A stretch of DNA of 64,000 bases, from positions 1,550,001 through 1,614,000 of the forward strand of contig NZ_CP165782.1 in the NCBI RefSeq assembly GCF_000513895.2, given 5' to 3'. The first letter of the stretch is position 1; each line of letters starts with the position of its first letter. The translations under genes and the position numbers were made by a program. Source of the stretch: Ensifer sp. WSM1721 (lineage in GTDB: Bacteria; Pseudomonadota; Alphaproteobacteria; Rhizobiales; Rhizobiaceae). Below, one piece after another: positions 26,757-38,121 of this stretch. Below the pieces are notes generated by a model that saw nothing but the letters and a program-made list of their open reading frames with translations, made no database searches and had not been told where the DNA came from.

Positions 26757-27011
26757 TTAGCGCCAGAACGGAACGGCCGCCTCTCTCCGAGCCTCCGCCT
26801 CCGTCACTCCGATGTCCGTGAGGAGGTGCGCGCTCAGTTCGTCAAGGGCCAAGCGGCTGCGCCTCTTGGCGGCCAATGCGCAGTAGAAATGCCAGAGTCG
26901 CGACAGCAGGTTCCGCTCCGCGCCTTGCCCACCATAGGCGAACCGGCTTCGCGCATAGGCCGCGTCTCGCCCCGGGTGAATTGCATCGATTGCACTCATT
27001 GTCATCACCAT
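26757..27011 (-). CDS. DUF1127 small protein
   Basis: An 84-residue protein ending in a DUF1127 domain (LSAHLLTDIGVTEAEARREA, preceded by a tryptophan-containing amphipathic helix, LLSRLWHFYCALAAKRRSR). DUF1127 proteins are small arginine-rich RNA-related regulators, some linked to phosphate, carbon and stress control in alphaproteobacteria. The start is uncertain among closely spaced ATGs (27011, 27005 and 26999); AGGAG lies at 27027-27031, rather far from all. It is divergent from a MocR regulator with a 70-base gap, suggesting that regulator controls it. Confidence 0.75.
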   Translation of the reverse strand: MVMTMSAIDAIHPGRDAAYARSRFAYGGQGAERNLLSRLWHFYCALAAKRRSRLALDELSAHLLTDIGVTEAEARREAAVPFWR

Positions 27012-27041
27012 TGCATTGTTTGAATTCTCCTAGACAGAGAT

Positions 27042-27080
27042 AATTGACACCATTGGCGATGCAATATAGAGAATTGTCAC
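27042..27080 (+). promoter_or_regulatory. Direct repeat pair and promoter between DUF1127 gene and MocR regulator
   Basis: AATTGACAC (27042-27050) and AATTGTCAC (27072-27080) are near-identical 9-bp direct repeats starting 30 bases apart, about three helical turns. The first overlaps a TTGACA (27044-27049) that could pair with TATAGA (27065-27070) at a 15-base spacer. The second ends one base before the regulator's ATG. MocR proteins such as GabR and PdxR bind direct repeats in divergent promoters, so self- and cross-regulation is a reasonable reading. Confidence 0.45.
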
Positions 27081-27081
27081 T

Positions 27082-28500
27082 ATGACAACTTGGCTTCCCG
27101 ACATACAGCAGGGGCACGGACCGCTCTACGCGCGGATCGCGGACCAGATCGAGCAGGCGATCGGCAACGGGACCCTGCCCGCCGGCACGAAGCTGCCGCC
27201 GCAGCGCAATCTCGCTTTCGACATCGGCGTGACGATCGGCACCATCGGGCGCGCGTACAACATCGTACGGGAGCGCGGCCTCGTCAGCGGCGAGGTCGGG
27301 CGCGGGACGTATGTGCTCGATCATCCGGAGAGCCGGCCGGCCGAGCAGTCCGATCCCTTGACCACCTCGCTCGCTGGAACGCGACCACTTATCGCACCGG
27401 CGGGCAAGCTGCGTTTTGACAGCACGGCCGCGCCGGACATCGGACAAGGCGATGTTCTGGCGAAACTGCTGGGTGACATCAGTCGCGAGCATTACGCGGA
27501 CATAGCCAGCTACGCCCGCAACTTTCCGGATCATTGGTTCGAAGCAGGCTCGCTGTGGTTGGCACGCGGCAATTTCCAGCCGCCGCCGGAAAGCGTCGTG
27601 CCCACGCTCGGCGCGCATGCCGCCGTGGTCGCGGTGATTGCCGCCATCACCTCGCCGGGCGATCGTATCGCGTTCGAGACATTGACCTATTCACAAATCA
27701 GCCGAAGCGCCGGCCTCATCGGCCGGCGGATCACATTGGTGGAGAGCGACGAGTTCGGGCTGCTCCCGGACGACTTCGAGCGCGTATGCGCGCAGCAGCA
27801 CCCGAAGCTCGCCTTCCTCATGCCCGGCGCCCAAAACCCGACGGTCGCGGTGATGCCGCTTGACCGGCGCCAGGCGATCGTTGAGATCGCGCGCAAATAC
27901 GGCGTCTGGCTCGTGGAGGACAATCTCTACGGCGCGATGACTGGCGATCCGATCCCGTTGCTGGCGGAACTCGCGCCGGAGCGGACCTTCCTTGTCGGCG
28001 GGCTTTCGAAGTCGGTCGCCGCCGGGGTGCGCGGCGGCTGGGTCGCTTGCCCGCCTCACTTCAGCCAGCGCATTCGCGTGGCCCATAAGATGGTGAGCGG
28101 CGGCCTGCCTTTCATCCTTGCCGAGCTCTGCGCCCGGCTCGTACTTTCCGGATCGGCATCGGTCCTGCGCAACCGCGGCGTCGAGGAGATCGGCGCCCGC
28201 GAAGCGATGGCGCGCGAAATCTTCTCAGGCTTCTCGTTCAACTCTCATCCGAAGGTGCCGTTTCTCTGGTTGAAGCTGCCGGAACCCTGGCTGTCCGGCA
28301 CTTTCAAGCAGGCGGCGTTGCAAGAAGGCGTGCTCGTCGACGACGAGGACGAGTTCAAGGCGGGACGCGCCGACCGGGTCTTTCATCGCATTCGCATCGG
28401 CTTCTCCTCGCCCGTCAATCGATCCGACGTGCGGACAGGATTTGAAATCCTGCGCCGATTGCTCGATAGCGGACGCGCCGGCTACGACAGCTTCGACTGA
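27082..28500 (+). CDS. MocR-type transcriptional regulator (GntR HTH fused to aminotransferase fold)
   Basis: A 472-residue regulator. Residues 10-75 form a GntR-type winged helix (GPLYARIADQIEQAIGNGTL, LPPQRNLAFDIGVTIGTIGRAYN). From about 110 onward it has a class I aminotransferase fold with the PLP lysine in VGGLSKSVAAGVRGGW. MocR proteins sense PLP-linked ligands. The divergent partner is a DUF1127 gene, unlike the aminotransferase or transporter genes usually beside MocR regulators. The closeness of the candidate -10 to the ATG could make the mRNA nearly leaderless. Ligand unknown. Confidence 0.88.
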   Translation: MTTWLPDIQQGHGPLYARIADQIEQAIGNGTLPAGTKLPPQRNLAFDIGVTIGTIGRAYNIVRERGLVSGEVGRGTYVLDHPESRPAEQSDPLTTSLAGTRPLIAPAGKLRFDSTAAPDIGQGDVLAKLLGDISREHYADIASYARNFPDHWFEAGSLWLARGNFQPPPESVVPTLGAHAAVVAVIAAITSPGDRIAFETLTYSQISRSAGLIGRRITLVESDEFGLLPDDFERVCAQQHPKLAFLMPGAQNPTVAVMPLDRRQAIVEIARKYGVWLVEDNLYGAMTGDPIPLLAELAPERTFLVGGLSKSVAAGVRGGWVACPPHFSQRIRVAHKMVSGGLPFILAELCARLVLSGSASVLRNRGVEEIGAREAMAREIFSGFSFNSHPKVPFLWLKLPEPWLSGTFKQAALQEGVLVDDEDEFKAGRADRVFHRIRIGFSSPVNRSDVRTGFEILRRLLDSGRAGYDSFD

Positions 28501-28680
28501 GACCTTTCTACGCGCCGCCGCCGGCCCTGCCCGCCCTGTTGATCGACCGTATTTTTCTGTCGCGCCGCGCGGCAGCATAGGCTAAAGAAGCCGCAAAGCG
28601 CCCCATAATGTCTATTTGCGGTTCGCACGCGCCGTGTCCCTCCCGGAAGGGGTGCGCGCCGCCCGAAGGATTGACGGTCG

Positions 28681-30912
<2,232 letters not shown>

Positions 30913-30958
30913 CCGGAGCTACCGCTCGAAAGGGTCAAATCAGCATTTGCTTTCCGCC

Positions 30959-30985
30959 CCTGAATCGTGGTTCCCTTGATTCAGG
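30959..30985 (+). terminator. Hairpin downstream of purL
   Basis: CCTGAATC (30959-30966) pairs with GATTCAGG (30978-30985) across an 11-base loop in the purL-bolA gap. There is no run of T after it, so it could be a weak terminator or an mRNA-stability element. Confidence 0.35.
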
Positions 30986-31039
30986 CATGGCGGTCGGCAA
31001 GGCTGTCCGCCTGCAGAACAATAAGGGAGTTGGCGTATC

Positions 31040-31273
31040 ATGCCCATGACACCAGGCGATATCGAAGACATGATCAAGGCCGGAATCCCCGGTGCTAAGG
31101 TCACGATCCGCGATTTGGCCGGTGACGGCGACCACTATGCCGCCGAAGTCGTGGCCGAAGCATTTCGCGGCAAGACCCGCGTGCAGCAGCACCAGATGGT
31201 CTACAATGCCCTGAAGGGCAATATGGGCGGCATCCTTCATGCACTCGCCCTTCAGACCAGCGCACCGGAGTAA
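31040..31273 (+). CDS. bolA: BolA-family protein
   Basis: A 77-residue BolA/IbaG-type protein. The helix-turn pattern IEDMIKAGIPGAKVTIRDLA and the conserved C-terminal segment KTRVQQHQMVYNALKGNMGG, whose histidine can ligate an Fe-S cluster, are visible. BolA proteins pair with monothiol glutaredoxins to carry [2Fe-2S] clusters. The grxD gene lies 460 bases downstream on the same strand, with one small gene between. The start ATG at 31040 could also be the second methionine. Confidence 0.9.
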   Translation: MPMTPGDIEDMIKAGIPGAKVTIRDLAGDGDHYAAEVVAEAFRGKTRVQQHQMVYNALKGNMGGILHALALQTSAPE

Positions 31274-31278
31274 CCGGA

Positions 31279-31524
31279 ATGGCCGACATGATCAAGGAGC
31301 TTGTCAGCGGCGTCGTTGACAGCGCGCTGAAGGAGATTCTCAGGAAGACTGGCGCGACGAGAACGGCGACGAGGCGAATGAAGCGCCGAACCGGGAAAAC
31401 CAGACCGAGCGGCGGCATCCTCGCGGACATTATCGAAGCGGCGATCCGCAAACCGGCCAAGAAACAGGTGAGCCGTCGCCGCACGGCGGCGGCCCGGAGC
31501 AAGCTGCGTCGTCGCTCCGCCTGA
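31279..31524 (+). CDS. Small basic protein of unknown function between bolA and grxD
   Basis: An 81-residue protein starting six bases after the bolA stop, so probably in the same transcript; GGAATG overlaps its start region. It opens with an amphipathic helix (MADMIKELVSGVVDSALKEI) and then becomes very basic (TRRMKRRTGKTR, KKQVSRRRTAAARSKLRRRS). I recognise no family. The basic tail could bind RNA, DNA or membranes. Its conservation elsewhere was not testable here. Confidence 0.6.
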   Translation: MADMIKELVSGVVDSALKEILRKTGATRTATRRMKRRTGKTRPSGGILADIIEAAIRKPAKKQVSRRRTAAARSKLRRRSA

Positions 31525-31736
31525 TATCTCGCAACCAGCACCGTGGCGCGTTGGATCCAAAGACCGGACGCTCGCAGGGGCCATTCGGATGCGACACGCT
31601 CAGGAGTGCTGCGGAAGCCGAACTTTGAGGGCCCATCAATATTTATGCGATTGGGTGATGAAAAGCATGCGCATGCGTGCTATCTAAGCTGCAATCTACA
31701 TCCGGTCCTTGAAGCCGGCGCAGGAAGGAAGACATC

Positions 31737-32072
31737 ATGAGCGGAATTCACGATTTCATCGACAACGAAGTCAAGAGCAACGACGTCGTTCTCTTCATGA
31801 AGGGCACGCCGCAGTTTCCGCAGTGTGGTTTCTCCGGCCAAGTGGTGCAGATCCTCGATTATGTCGGCGTCGATTACAAGGGTATCGACGTGCTCGCTGA
31901 CGCGGACCTGCGCCAGGGGATCAAGGACTATTCCAACTGGCCGACCATTCCGCAACTCTACGTGAAGGGCGAATTCGTCGGCGGTTGCGACATCGTGCGA
32001 GAGATGTTCCAGGCAGGCGAACTGCAGTCGTTGCTTCAGGATCAGGGTATTTCGGTCAAGGGTGCCGCCTGA
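31737..32072 (+). CDS. grxD: Monothiol glutaredoxin Grx4/GrxD
   Basis: A 111-residue monothiol glutaredoxin with the CGFS active site ([17 protein letters not shown]) and the conserved [17 protein letters not shown] segment that binds glutathione. It assembles and transfers [2Fe-2S] clusters, often with BolA. The ATG at 31737 follows GGAAGGAAGAC. A strong intrinsic terminator follows at 32105. Confidence 0.96.
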   Translation: MSGIHDFIDNEVKSNDVVLFMKGTPQFPQCGFSGQVVQILDYVGVDYKGIDVLADADLRQGIKDYSNWPTIPQLYVKGEFVGGCDIVREMFQAGELQSLLQDQGISVKGAA

Positions 32073-32423
32073 CAGCTGTCCGGCAAGCACCTTCGCGATC
32101 CTCAAAAAAGGCGGAGTGACCGCCTTTTTCGATTCTGGAGATACATGCTGGGATTCTAATTTTCGACACGCTTCATGAGCAGGTGGCTGGGAAGCCTGCC
32201 TGAAGCACCTTTTGAATGCCTCGTTCACTGCCGTGCGTTAGGGGGAGTGAGTGTCTTGAATAATCTTTGGCACAGGGCCGGCAACCCGGCCGTACTGCGT
32301 TCTGCTCGAATACCATAAAAGACTGAGTTTATTTAGCGAACTTCAAATTTTGCACATGCCGCGCGTTGGCTCAGTGCGGCGATAACCGGCTGCGTGCGAC
32401 CTGTAGCCGGCAGGATATGTGAA
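32073..32423. other. 351-base intergenic region after grxD
   Basis: Apart from the grxD terminator (32105-32129), I see no gene, tRNA or clear repeat. The right part must hold the promoter of the first MFS gene, but no good match to the rhizobial consensus was found. Confidence 0.5.
32105..32129 (+). terminator. Intrinsic terminator of grxD
   Basis: A 10-bp stem AAAAAGGCGG/CCGCCTTTTT with loop AGTGA, ending in a run of five T. The A-rich left arm means it could also work in the opposite direction. Confidence 0.85.
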
Positions 32424-33662
32424 ATGACAAAGCCAATAGACTACACCGCTGCCATCTCGGGACTGACGAAGGTGCAGTTCATCGCGCTTATGGCGATGCT
32501 GATGTCGATCAACGCGATCTCGATCGACATCATGCTGCCGGGGCTGCAGGAAATCGGCGCAAGCCTCGGGGTCGTCGATGAAAATGACCGGCAATACGTC
32601 ATCAGTGCGTATCTGATCGGCATGGGCTGCGCGCAACTCTTCTTCGGACCGCTGTCCGACCGCTTCGGGCGAAAGGCGCCACTACTGGGCGGACTGGCGC
32701 TTTACGGCCTCTGCGCACTCGCAATCGTGTTCGTGCCGACCTTCTCGGCCCTGCTGGCCCTTCGTTTCGTGCAGGGCATAGGTGCCGCCGCAACCCGAGT
32801 CATCACCGTTTCCATCGTCCGGGACGTCTATGGCGGTCGTCAGATGGCGGAGATCATGTCGCTGGTCATGATGGTGTTCATGATCGTTCCCGTCGTCGCG
32901 CCGAGTATCGGACAATTGATCATGCTCTTTTCCGAGTGGCACATAATCTTCGTCGTGATTGCCCTTTTCGCGGCCGCGATCGCGGCGCCGGTAGCACTGC
33001 GCCTTCAGGAGACGCTCGCTCCAGCCAATCGGCGCGCCTTCACGGCCAAGGTGATAGCGGATGGCTTCCGTATCGTCCTTACGAACCGGCTGGCGCTCTT
33101 CTACACCCTGGCGACGTCGGCGCTCCTCGGTGGCCTTTTCGGCTTCGTCAACTCGGCGCAACAGATTCTCGTGGGGACCTACGGGCTCGGGATTTGGTTT
33201 CCGGCGGTCTTCGCTACCTTCGCCGGCATGATGGCCGTTGCCTCCTTCACCAACTCGCGTCTCGTCCAACGATTCGGCATGCGGGCGCTATCGCATGCAG
33301 CACTTCTCGGTTTCGCGCTGGCAAGCTTTGTGTGGATGTCCACCTCGCTGATGGGGCCGCTGTCGCTACCGCTCTTCGTCGTCCTGCTCACCGCAACGAT
33401 GTTCCAGTTCGGCCTCATTGCGGCGAATTTCAACGCCATGGCAATGGAGCCGCTCGGCCATGTGGCAGGCACCGCCTCCTCCGTTCTGGGCTTCACGCAG
33501 ACGATCGGCGGTGCGCTTATCGGTGCGCTCATAGGCCAGGCTTTCGACGGTACCGTGACACCGCTTGCGGTCGGTTTCTTCTTCGTCGCCGTCATCGCGT
33601 TTGCCTGCGTGCTGATCGCTGAAGGCGGCCGGCTTTTCAGACCGCACAATCCGGCGGGTTAG
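32424..33662 (+). CDS. MFS multidrug exporter, Bcr/CflA type (first of a tandem pair)
   Basis: A 412-residue inner membrane exporter with 12 predicted helices. The DHA1-family loop motif FGPLSDRFGRKAPLLGG between helices 2 and 3 and the N-terminal DIMLPGLQEIG are typical of Bcr/CflA drug resistance transporters. The start is ATG 32424 (MTKPIDYTAA), preceded by a weak AGGAT. It is followed 72 bases later by a second gene of the same family, so the two probably arose by duplication. Substrate unknown. Confidence 0.88.
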   Translation: MTKPIDYTAAISGLTKVQFIALMAMLMSINAISIDIMLPGLQEIGASLGVVDENDRQYVISAYLIGMGCAQLFFGPLSDRFGRKAPLLGGLALYGLCALAIVFVPTFSALLALRFVQGIGAAATRVITVSIVRDVYGGRQMAEIMSLVMMVFMIVPVVAPSIGQLIMLFSEWHIIFVVIALFAAAIAAPVALRLQETLAPANRRAFTAKVIADGFRIVLTNRLALFYTLATSALLGGLFGFVNSAQQILVGTYGLGIWFPAVFATFAGMMAVASFTNSRLVQRFGMRALSHAALLGFALASFVWMSTSLMGPLSLPLFVVLLTATMFQFGLIAANFNAMAMEPLGHVAGTASSVLGFTQTIGGALIGALIGQAFDGTVTPLAVGFFFVAVIAFACVLIAEGGRLFRPHNPAG

Positions 33663-33734
33663 GGAGGACGCGAGCCGCCTCGTCCGCCAGTCCGATTTTT
33701 TCCTCCCGAAATCAGCTCTTACGGATATTCGACA

Positions 33735-35045
33735 ATGTCTACCATTTCCCAACAATCTTCGCTCGATGAACGGCAATCCGAACATATAGACGGAGTTTCA
33801 GGTGCTGCGCGGCTCGGTATGGGTCTCGCCGAATTCATCGTGACCATAGCGGTCATGACGGCGAGCATCGCACTCGCGATCGACAGCATGCTGCCTGCTC
33901 TGCCGAGCATTGCGCAATCGCTCAACGTCGCCAACGCCAACGACACACAGCTCGTGATCGGCGTCTTCTTTCTCGGCTTCGGCTTCTCCCAGATCTTCTT
34001 CGGAAGCCTTTCCGATGCCTTCGGGCGTCGTGCGGTTCTGCTTGGCGGCCTTGCCCTCTTCAGCTTGTCGATGTTTGCGGCATCCCAGACCGATGACATC
34101 GAAACCCTGCTCCTGCTTCGCTTCGTTCAGGGGATCGGTGGCGCCGCCGTGCGCATCACAACGATGGCGATCGTTCGCGACTGCTTTGGCGGTCGCGAAA
34201 TGGCGCGCGTCATGTCCTATGTGATGATCGTCTTCATGATCGTGCCGATCGTCGCTCCGACGCTCGGCCAGCTCGTGATTGCCTATGCCAACTGGCACTG
34301 GATCTTCATCCTGATCGGTGTTGTCGGTGCGGTCCTGTTCGTTTGGGCGCTCACGCGCATGAAGGAATCGCTGCCGCAGGAGGAGCGCCTGCCGCTCTCC
34401 GTCGGCGCAGTCCTTTCCGGTTTCCGCACGGTGCTCACAAACCGTATCACCTGCGGTTACATGATTGGCCTCACCCTGTTTACGGCTGTCATCTGCGCTT
34501 ACATCGTCACCGTCCAGCAGATATTCGGTGAGGTCTACGGCCTCAGTGATTGGCTGCCGATCGCGTTCGCGGGCACAGCCGGCGGCATAGCTGTCGCGAA
34601 CTTCGCCAACGGTTATTTCGTCCGCAGCTTCGGCATGCGCCGCATCTCGCATGCTGCGATGATCCTCTTCACGTTGCTTTCGGCGATCGGTTACGTCCTG
34701 TCGCTCGCCGGCACACCGGCCTTCGCGGTCAGCTATGTCATGTTCTCGATATTGCTGATGTTCTTCGCCGTCATCGCCACCAACTTCACCGCTATCAGCC
34801 TCGAGCCGATGGGGCATCTGGCCGGGACCGCGACCGCCGTGACCGGCTTCGTGTCGACGACGGGCGGAGCATTGATCGGCGGCGCCGTGGGACAGCTTTT
34901 CAACGGGACACTGCAGCCGCTCTTCGGCGGCTTTGCCCTCTTCGGGCTGCTGACGATCCTCGCCACGCTTTGGGCGGAGAAGGGAAAGCTCTTCACACAC
35001 CCGGGGGACAAAGAGATGGCGCACGAACACGGCGGCCACATATAA
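33735..35045 (+). CDS. MFS multidrug exporter, Bcr/CflA type (second of a tandem pair)
   Basis: A 436-residue paralogue of the upstream transporter, with the same motifs: DSMLPALPSIAQSLN, FFGSLSDAFGRRAVLLGG and a later AGTATAVTGFVSTTGGALIG matching the first copy's AGTASSVLGFTQTIGGALIG. It has an extra 25-residue polar N-terminus and a short histidine-containing C-terminal tail (MAHEHGGH). It ends just before a strong terminator, so the pair likely forms a two-gene operon. Divergence between copies indicates an old duplication. Confidence 0.88.
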   Translation: MSTISQQSSLDERQSEHIDGVSGAARLGMGLAEFIVTIAVMTASIALAIDSMLPALPSIAQSLNVANANDTQLVIGVFFLGFGFSQIFFGSLSDAFGRRAVLLGGLALFSLSMFAASQTDDIETLLLLRFVQGIGGAAVRITTMAIVRDCFGGREMARVMSYVMIVFMIVPIVAPTLGQLVIAYANWHWIFILIGVVGAVLFVWALTRMKESLPQEERLPLSVGAVLSGFRTVLTNRITCGYMIGLTLFTAVICAYIVTVQQIFGEVYGLSDWLPIAFAGTAGGIAVANFANGYFVRSFGMRRISHAAMILFTLLSAIGYVLSLAGTPAFAVSYVMFSILLMFFAVIATNFTAISLEPMGHLAGTATAVTGFVSTTGGALIGGAVGQLFNGTLQPLFGGFALFGLLTILATLWAEKGKLFTHPGDKEMAHEHGGHI

Positions 35046-35053
35046 CGAAAAAG

Positions 35054-35089
35054 AGAGCCCGCCCGGTCACTCGGGCGGGCTCTTTCTTC
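35054..35089 (+). terminator. Intrinsic terminator after the MFS pair
   Basis: A 12-bp perfect stem AGAGCCCGCCCG (35054-35065) and CGGGCGGGCTCT (35072-35083) with a six-base loop, followed by a T-rich tail TTCTTCT. Confidence 0.85.
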
Positions 35090-35107
35090 TCATCTACCGC
35101 GCTACTG

Positions 35108-35203
35108 ATGTCTCCTTAAATCGACCTCGATTGAAGGACAAAGACATGCAGCAGTCCAAGTGCTGCAGCGATCTTTGCGCGTCTGATAAGACGCGCGGCG
35201 CTG
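35108..35203. repeat. RIME-like palindromic repeat, family B copy 2 (inverted)
   Basis: Contains ATGTCTCCTTAAATCGA with its imperfect complement ending AAGACATGCA (35108-35150), then GCGCGTCTGATAAGACGCGC (35177-35196) flanked by CAGCG/CGCTG. These are the modules of 4325-4424 in opposite order. It fills most of the gap between the convergent MFS terminator and the inositol-phosphatase gene stop. Confidence 0.7.
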
Positions 35204-35209
35204 TTGCGG

Positions 35210-36034
35210 TCAGACGGTGAAAACCTCGCGCCGCAGCTCCTCCCAGCTTTCTTTGTCGGTCGCGAGAAGCAGCCCGCCATTCGTGTGGGCCGGGAGATAA
35301 CGGGATCCGTCGAAGCGCGCAGCGTAGGCGCCCGACTCCTCGGCGATCAGCGTGCCGGCAAGGTGATCCCACGGCATCAGCTTCTGATACATTAGGAAAT
35401 GCAGGTGGCCGCCGGCGAAGATGCGATATTCATGCGCGGCACAGCGATAGCTGGTGGCCATCCGAACCTTTGCCAGATTGCCCATGACGATCCGGCGTTC
35501 GTCCTCCTTGTAGAAAGCGGTCGATGCGCCGCCGACCATGTTTTCGAGCGCGACGCCGGCGGTGACCGCCAATCTTTCCTGCGAGCCGTCAGTCCGGCAC
35601 ATCCAAGCGCCTGAGCCCTTCTCCGCGATGACCCAGTCGTTGCCGAGCGGATCATAGATGATCCCCGCGACCGTCTCGCCCTTGACGACGACACTGGCCA
35701 TCACACCGAAAAGCGGCAGGCCGGCCGCGAAATTGTAGGTGCCGTCGATCGGATCGACGACGATGGCGAGCTCGGCATCGGCCAGCTTGTCGAGAAGCGC
35801 GGGGTCGGCAGCGACGGATTCCTCTCCGATGAAGACGGCCCCCGGCGCGATCGCATCGATCTTCGATTTGATAAGCCTCTCGGCCGCTTCGTCGCCCTCG
35901 GTGACGAGGTCGATCGCCTCGGATTTCATCCGCACGTCGCCCGATCCGAGATTGCGGAACCGCGGCAGAATTTCCTTGATCGCCGCCTCCTGCAGAAGAT
36001 TGGCAAGCGCAGCGATGTCGATGGAATGGCTCAT
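35210..36034 (-). CDS. Inositol monophosphatase-family phosphatase
   Basis: A 274-residue Mg-dependent, lithium-sensitive-type phosphatase (IMPase/CysQ/FBPase superfamily). The metal-binding motifs are visible: [10 protein letters not shown] near residue 70, [16 protein letters not shown] (the DPxDGTxNF motif), and [17 protein letters not shown] (WDxAAG type) near the C-terminus. The substrate may be inositol phosphate, 3'-phosphoadenosine 5'-phosphate or another sugar phosphate; sequence alone does not decide. The start ATG at 36034 overlaps the ttcA stop by four bases (ATGA), so the two are translationally coupled. Confidence 0.9.
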   Translation of the reverse strand: MSHSIDIAALANLLQEAAIKEILPRFRNLGSGDVRMKSEAIDLVTEGDEAAERLIKSKIDAIAPGAVFIGEESVAADPALLDKLADAELAIVVDPIDGTYNFAAGLPLFGVMASVVVKGETVAGIIYDPLGNDWVIAEKGSGAWMCRTDGSQERLAVTAGVALENMVGGASTAFYKEDERRIVMGNLAKVRMATSYRCAAHEYRIFAGGHLHFLMYQKLMPWDHLAGTLIAEESGAYAARFDGSRYLPAHTNGGLLLATDKESWEELRREVFTV

Positions 36035-36921
36035 TCTTTCGGCTCCGGAGAAAGGGCTTGGAAATCGAAAAGCTTCGGGTCGAGCAGGTGCGAGGCGTTC
36101 ACATGGCCGAGCGCGCGCAGCATCGTGTCCTTGCGGCCGGGCATGCGCCGCTCGATATCGGCAAGCATCGCCTTCATCGCATTGCGCTCGAGGCCGTCCT
36201 GCGAGCCGCAGAGATCGCAAGGGATGATCGGAAACGCCATTGCGGCCGCGAACTTGGCGAGATCGTCTTCCGCCGCATAGGCAAGCGGCCTTAGCACCAT
36301 CAGATCGCCCTCGTCGTTCAAGAGCTTCGCCGGCATCGATGCGAGGCGGCCGCCATGAAACAGGTTCATGAAGAAGGTCTCGAGGATGTCTTCGCGATGA
36401 TGGCCGAGCACCAGCGCGTCGCAACCCTCCTCGCGAGCGATGCGGTAGAGATTGCCGCGTCTCAGCCGCGAACAGAGCGAACAATAGGTCGCTCCTGTCG
36501 GAACCTTCTCCTTCACGATCGAATAGGTGTCGCGATATTCGATGCGGTGCTTGACACCGATCGACGAAAGATAGTCCGGAAGAATGTGCTTCGGAAAATT
36601 CGGCTGCCCCTGGTCGAGGTTGCAGGCGATGAGCTCGACCGGAAGAAGGCCCCGCCATTTGAGGTCCATCAAAAGCGCCAGCAAGCTGTAGCTGTCCTTG
36701 CCGCCCGAGACGCCGACGAGCCAGCGCTTCGCACCCTTGAGCATGTCGAAATCGTCGAGCGCCTGTCGAACCTGCCTGAGCAGGCGCTTGCGCAGCTTGT
36801 TGAAGGAGACGGATGACGGCATTCGCGAGAAAAGCGGATGGGCGTCGGCATCAGGGCCAACGTTTTCCGCATCAAGGTCGATGTTCGTCGTGTCGTACGC
36901 AGGCGATTGTGCGAGTTCCAT
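36031..36921 (-). CDS. ttcA: tRNA 2-thiocytidine(32) synthetase TtcA
   Basis: Thiolates cytidine 32 of certain tRNAs using ATP and an Fe-S cluster. The 296-residue protein has the PP-loop SGGKDS at residues 72-77, the cysteine pair C147/C150 in [12 protein letters not shown] and a third cysteine set near 238 in [10 protein letters not shown], as TtcA requires. The start ATG 36921 ([10 protein letters not shown]) is chosen; the longer frame to 37029 has no family support. Its stop overlaps the inositol-phosphatase gene start. The glsA stop lies 119 bases upstream. Confidence 0.93.
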   Translation of the reverse strand: MELAQSPAYDTTNIDLDAENVGPDADAHPLFSRMPSSVSFNKLRKRLLRQVRQALDDFDMLKGAKRWLVGVSGGKDSYSLLALLMDLKWRGLLPVELIACNLDQGQPNFPKHILPDYLSSIGVKHRIEYRDTYSIVKEKVPTGATYCSLCSRLRRGNLYRIAREEGCDALVLGHHREDILETFFMNLFHGGRLASMPAKLLNDEGDLMVLRPLAYAAEDDLAKFAAAMAFPIIPCDLCGSQDGLERNAMKAMLADIERRMPGRKDTMLRALGHVNASHLLDPKLFDFQALSPEPKE

Positions 36922-37040
36922 GGCGGCAGTCTTCGGATTCTGCGGGCGAAAACGGTGCGCCCAGGTTCTAAAGCTGCACTTGCCCCGTCCGGTTCCGAAG
37001 ATCAAGGGAAAACAGCGCGAGGCCTGCACTTCGGCTTTGG

Positions 37041-37985
37041 CTACGGCCCAAACACCGACCAGCCCGTGCGCGCAGCCAGCATTTCAAGTGCCAGCGATCC
37101 CAGGAGCGAATTGCCATATTCATTGAGCCCCGGCGACCAGACGGCGACGGAAGCTTTGCCCGGCGCCACCGCCAGGATGCCGCCGCCGACGCCGCTCTTG
37201 CCTGGCAGGCCGACGCGGTAGGCGAAATCGCCGGAGCCATCATAGTGGCCGCAAGTGAGCATCAGTGCATTGATGCGCCGTGCGCGCTGGCGCGAGACCA
37301 CGGAATGGCCGGTCAGCGGATTGGCGCCGCCGGCAGCGAGAAACAGCCCGGCCTTGGCAAGCTGGCTGCAGGTCATGGCGAGCGCGCAGTGATGGAAATA
37401 GACGCCGAGCACGTGCTCGACCGGATGATCGAGCCGCCCGAAGGACCGCATGAAACTGGCGAGCGCGAAATTGCGATAGCCCGTTGCCGTCTCTGAACGC
37501 GCAACCTCATGATCGATGACGATGCTCTCGTCGTCGGCCAGATAGCGGATGAAGCGCACGATCTCGCCGATCAGTTCCTTTGGCGTATGCCCGGCCAGGA
37601 TGAGGTCACTGATCGTGATCGCGCCCGCATTGATGAAGGGATTGCGTGGTTTGCCGCCCTCATGCTCGAGCTGGACGATCGAATTGAAGGCCGAACCCGA
37701 CGGCTCGCGTCCGACCCGGTGCCAGATATTCTCGCCATGCTTGCCGAGCGCCAGCGTCAGCGTGAACACCTTGGAAATGCTCTGGATCGAGAACGGCACC
37801 TCGGCATCACCGACGCGATAAACCTCGCCGGCCGTCGTGACGATTGCCATCCCGAAATGACGGGCGTCTACGCGGGCGAGCTGCGGGATATAGTCTGCGA
37901 CCTTCCCTTCGCCGAGGCGTGGCGTTAGTTCGCAATGGATGTCATCGATGATTGTCTGGAGATCCTGCGCTTTCTGCTCCTGCAT
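37041..37985 (-). CDS. glsA: Glutaminase A
   Basis: Hydrolyses glutamine to glutamate and ammonia in the cytoplasm. The 314-residue protein belongs to the beta-lactamase-fold glutaminases: the SxxK catalytic motif is in [10 protein letters not shown] (Ser69/Lys72), with [24 protein letters not shown] and the later [13 protein letters not shown] segments typical of the family. The start ATG at 37985 (MQEQKAQD) has GAGTGCC upstream. Lies between the rpsD terminator and ttcA on the minus strand. Confidence 0.95.
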   Translation of the reverse strand: MQEQKAQDLQTIIDDIHCELTPRLGEGKVADYIPQLARVDARHFGMAIVTTAGEVYRVGDAEVPFSIQSISKVFTLTLALGKHGENIWHRVGREPSGSAFNSIVQLEHEGGKPRNPFINAGAITISDLILAGHTPKELIGEIVRFIRYLADDESIVIDHEVARSETATGYRNFALASFMRSFGRLDHPVEHVLGVYFHHCALAMTCSQLAKAGLFLAAGGANPLTGHSVVSRQRARRINALMLTCGHYDGSGDFAYRVGLPGKSGVGGGILAVAPGKASVAVWSPGLNEYGNSLLGSLALEMLAARTGWSVFGP

Positions 37986-38066
37986 ACGGCACTCCTCGTT
38001 GTAGGACGGGATCTGCGCGGCTGCGCCGCGCCCACCTGACTTATTGGATTGGTTCCGGCTTTCCGC

Positions 38067-38096
38067 ATAAAAAAACCGCCCGTTTCCGGGCGGTTT
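38067..38096 (-). terminator. Intrinsic terminator of rpsD
   Basis: On the minus strand a 10-bp stem AAACCGCCCG/CGGGCGGTTT with a four-base loop (stem arms at 38073-38082 and 38087-38096) is followed by a run of seven T. It lies 26 bases after the rpsD stop. Confidence 0.88.
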
Positions 38097-38121
38097 CCGA
38101 ATCTACAAGGCCGAGCCCGGA

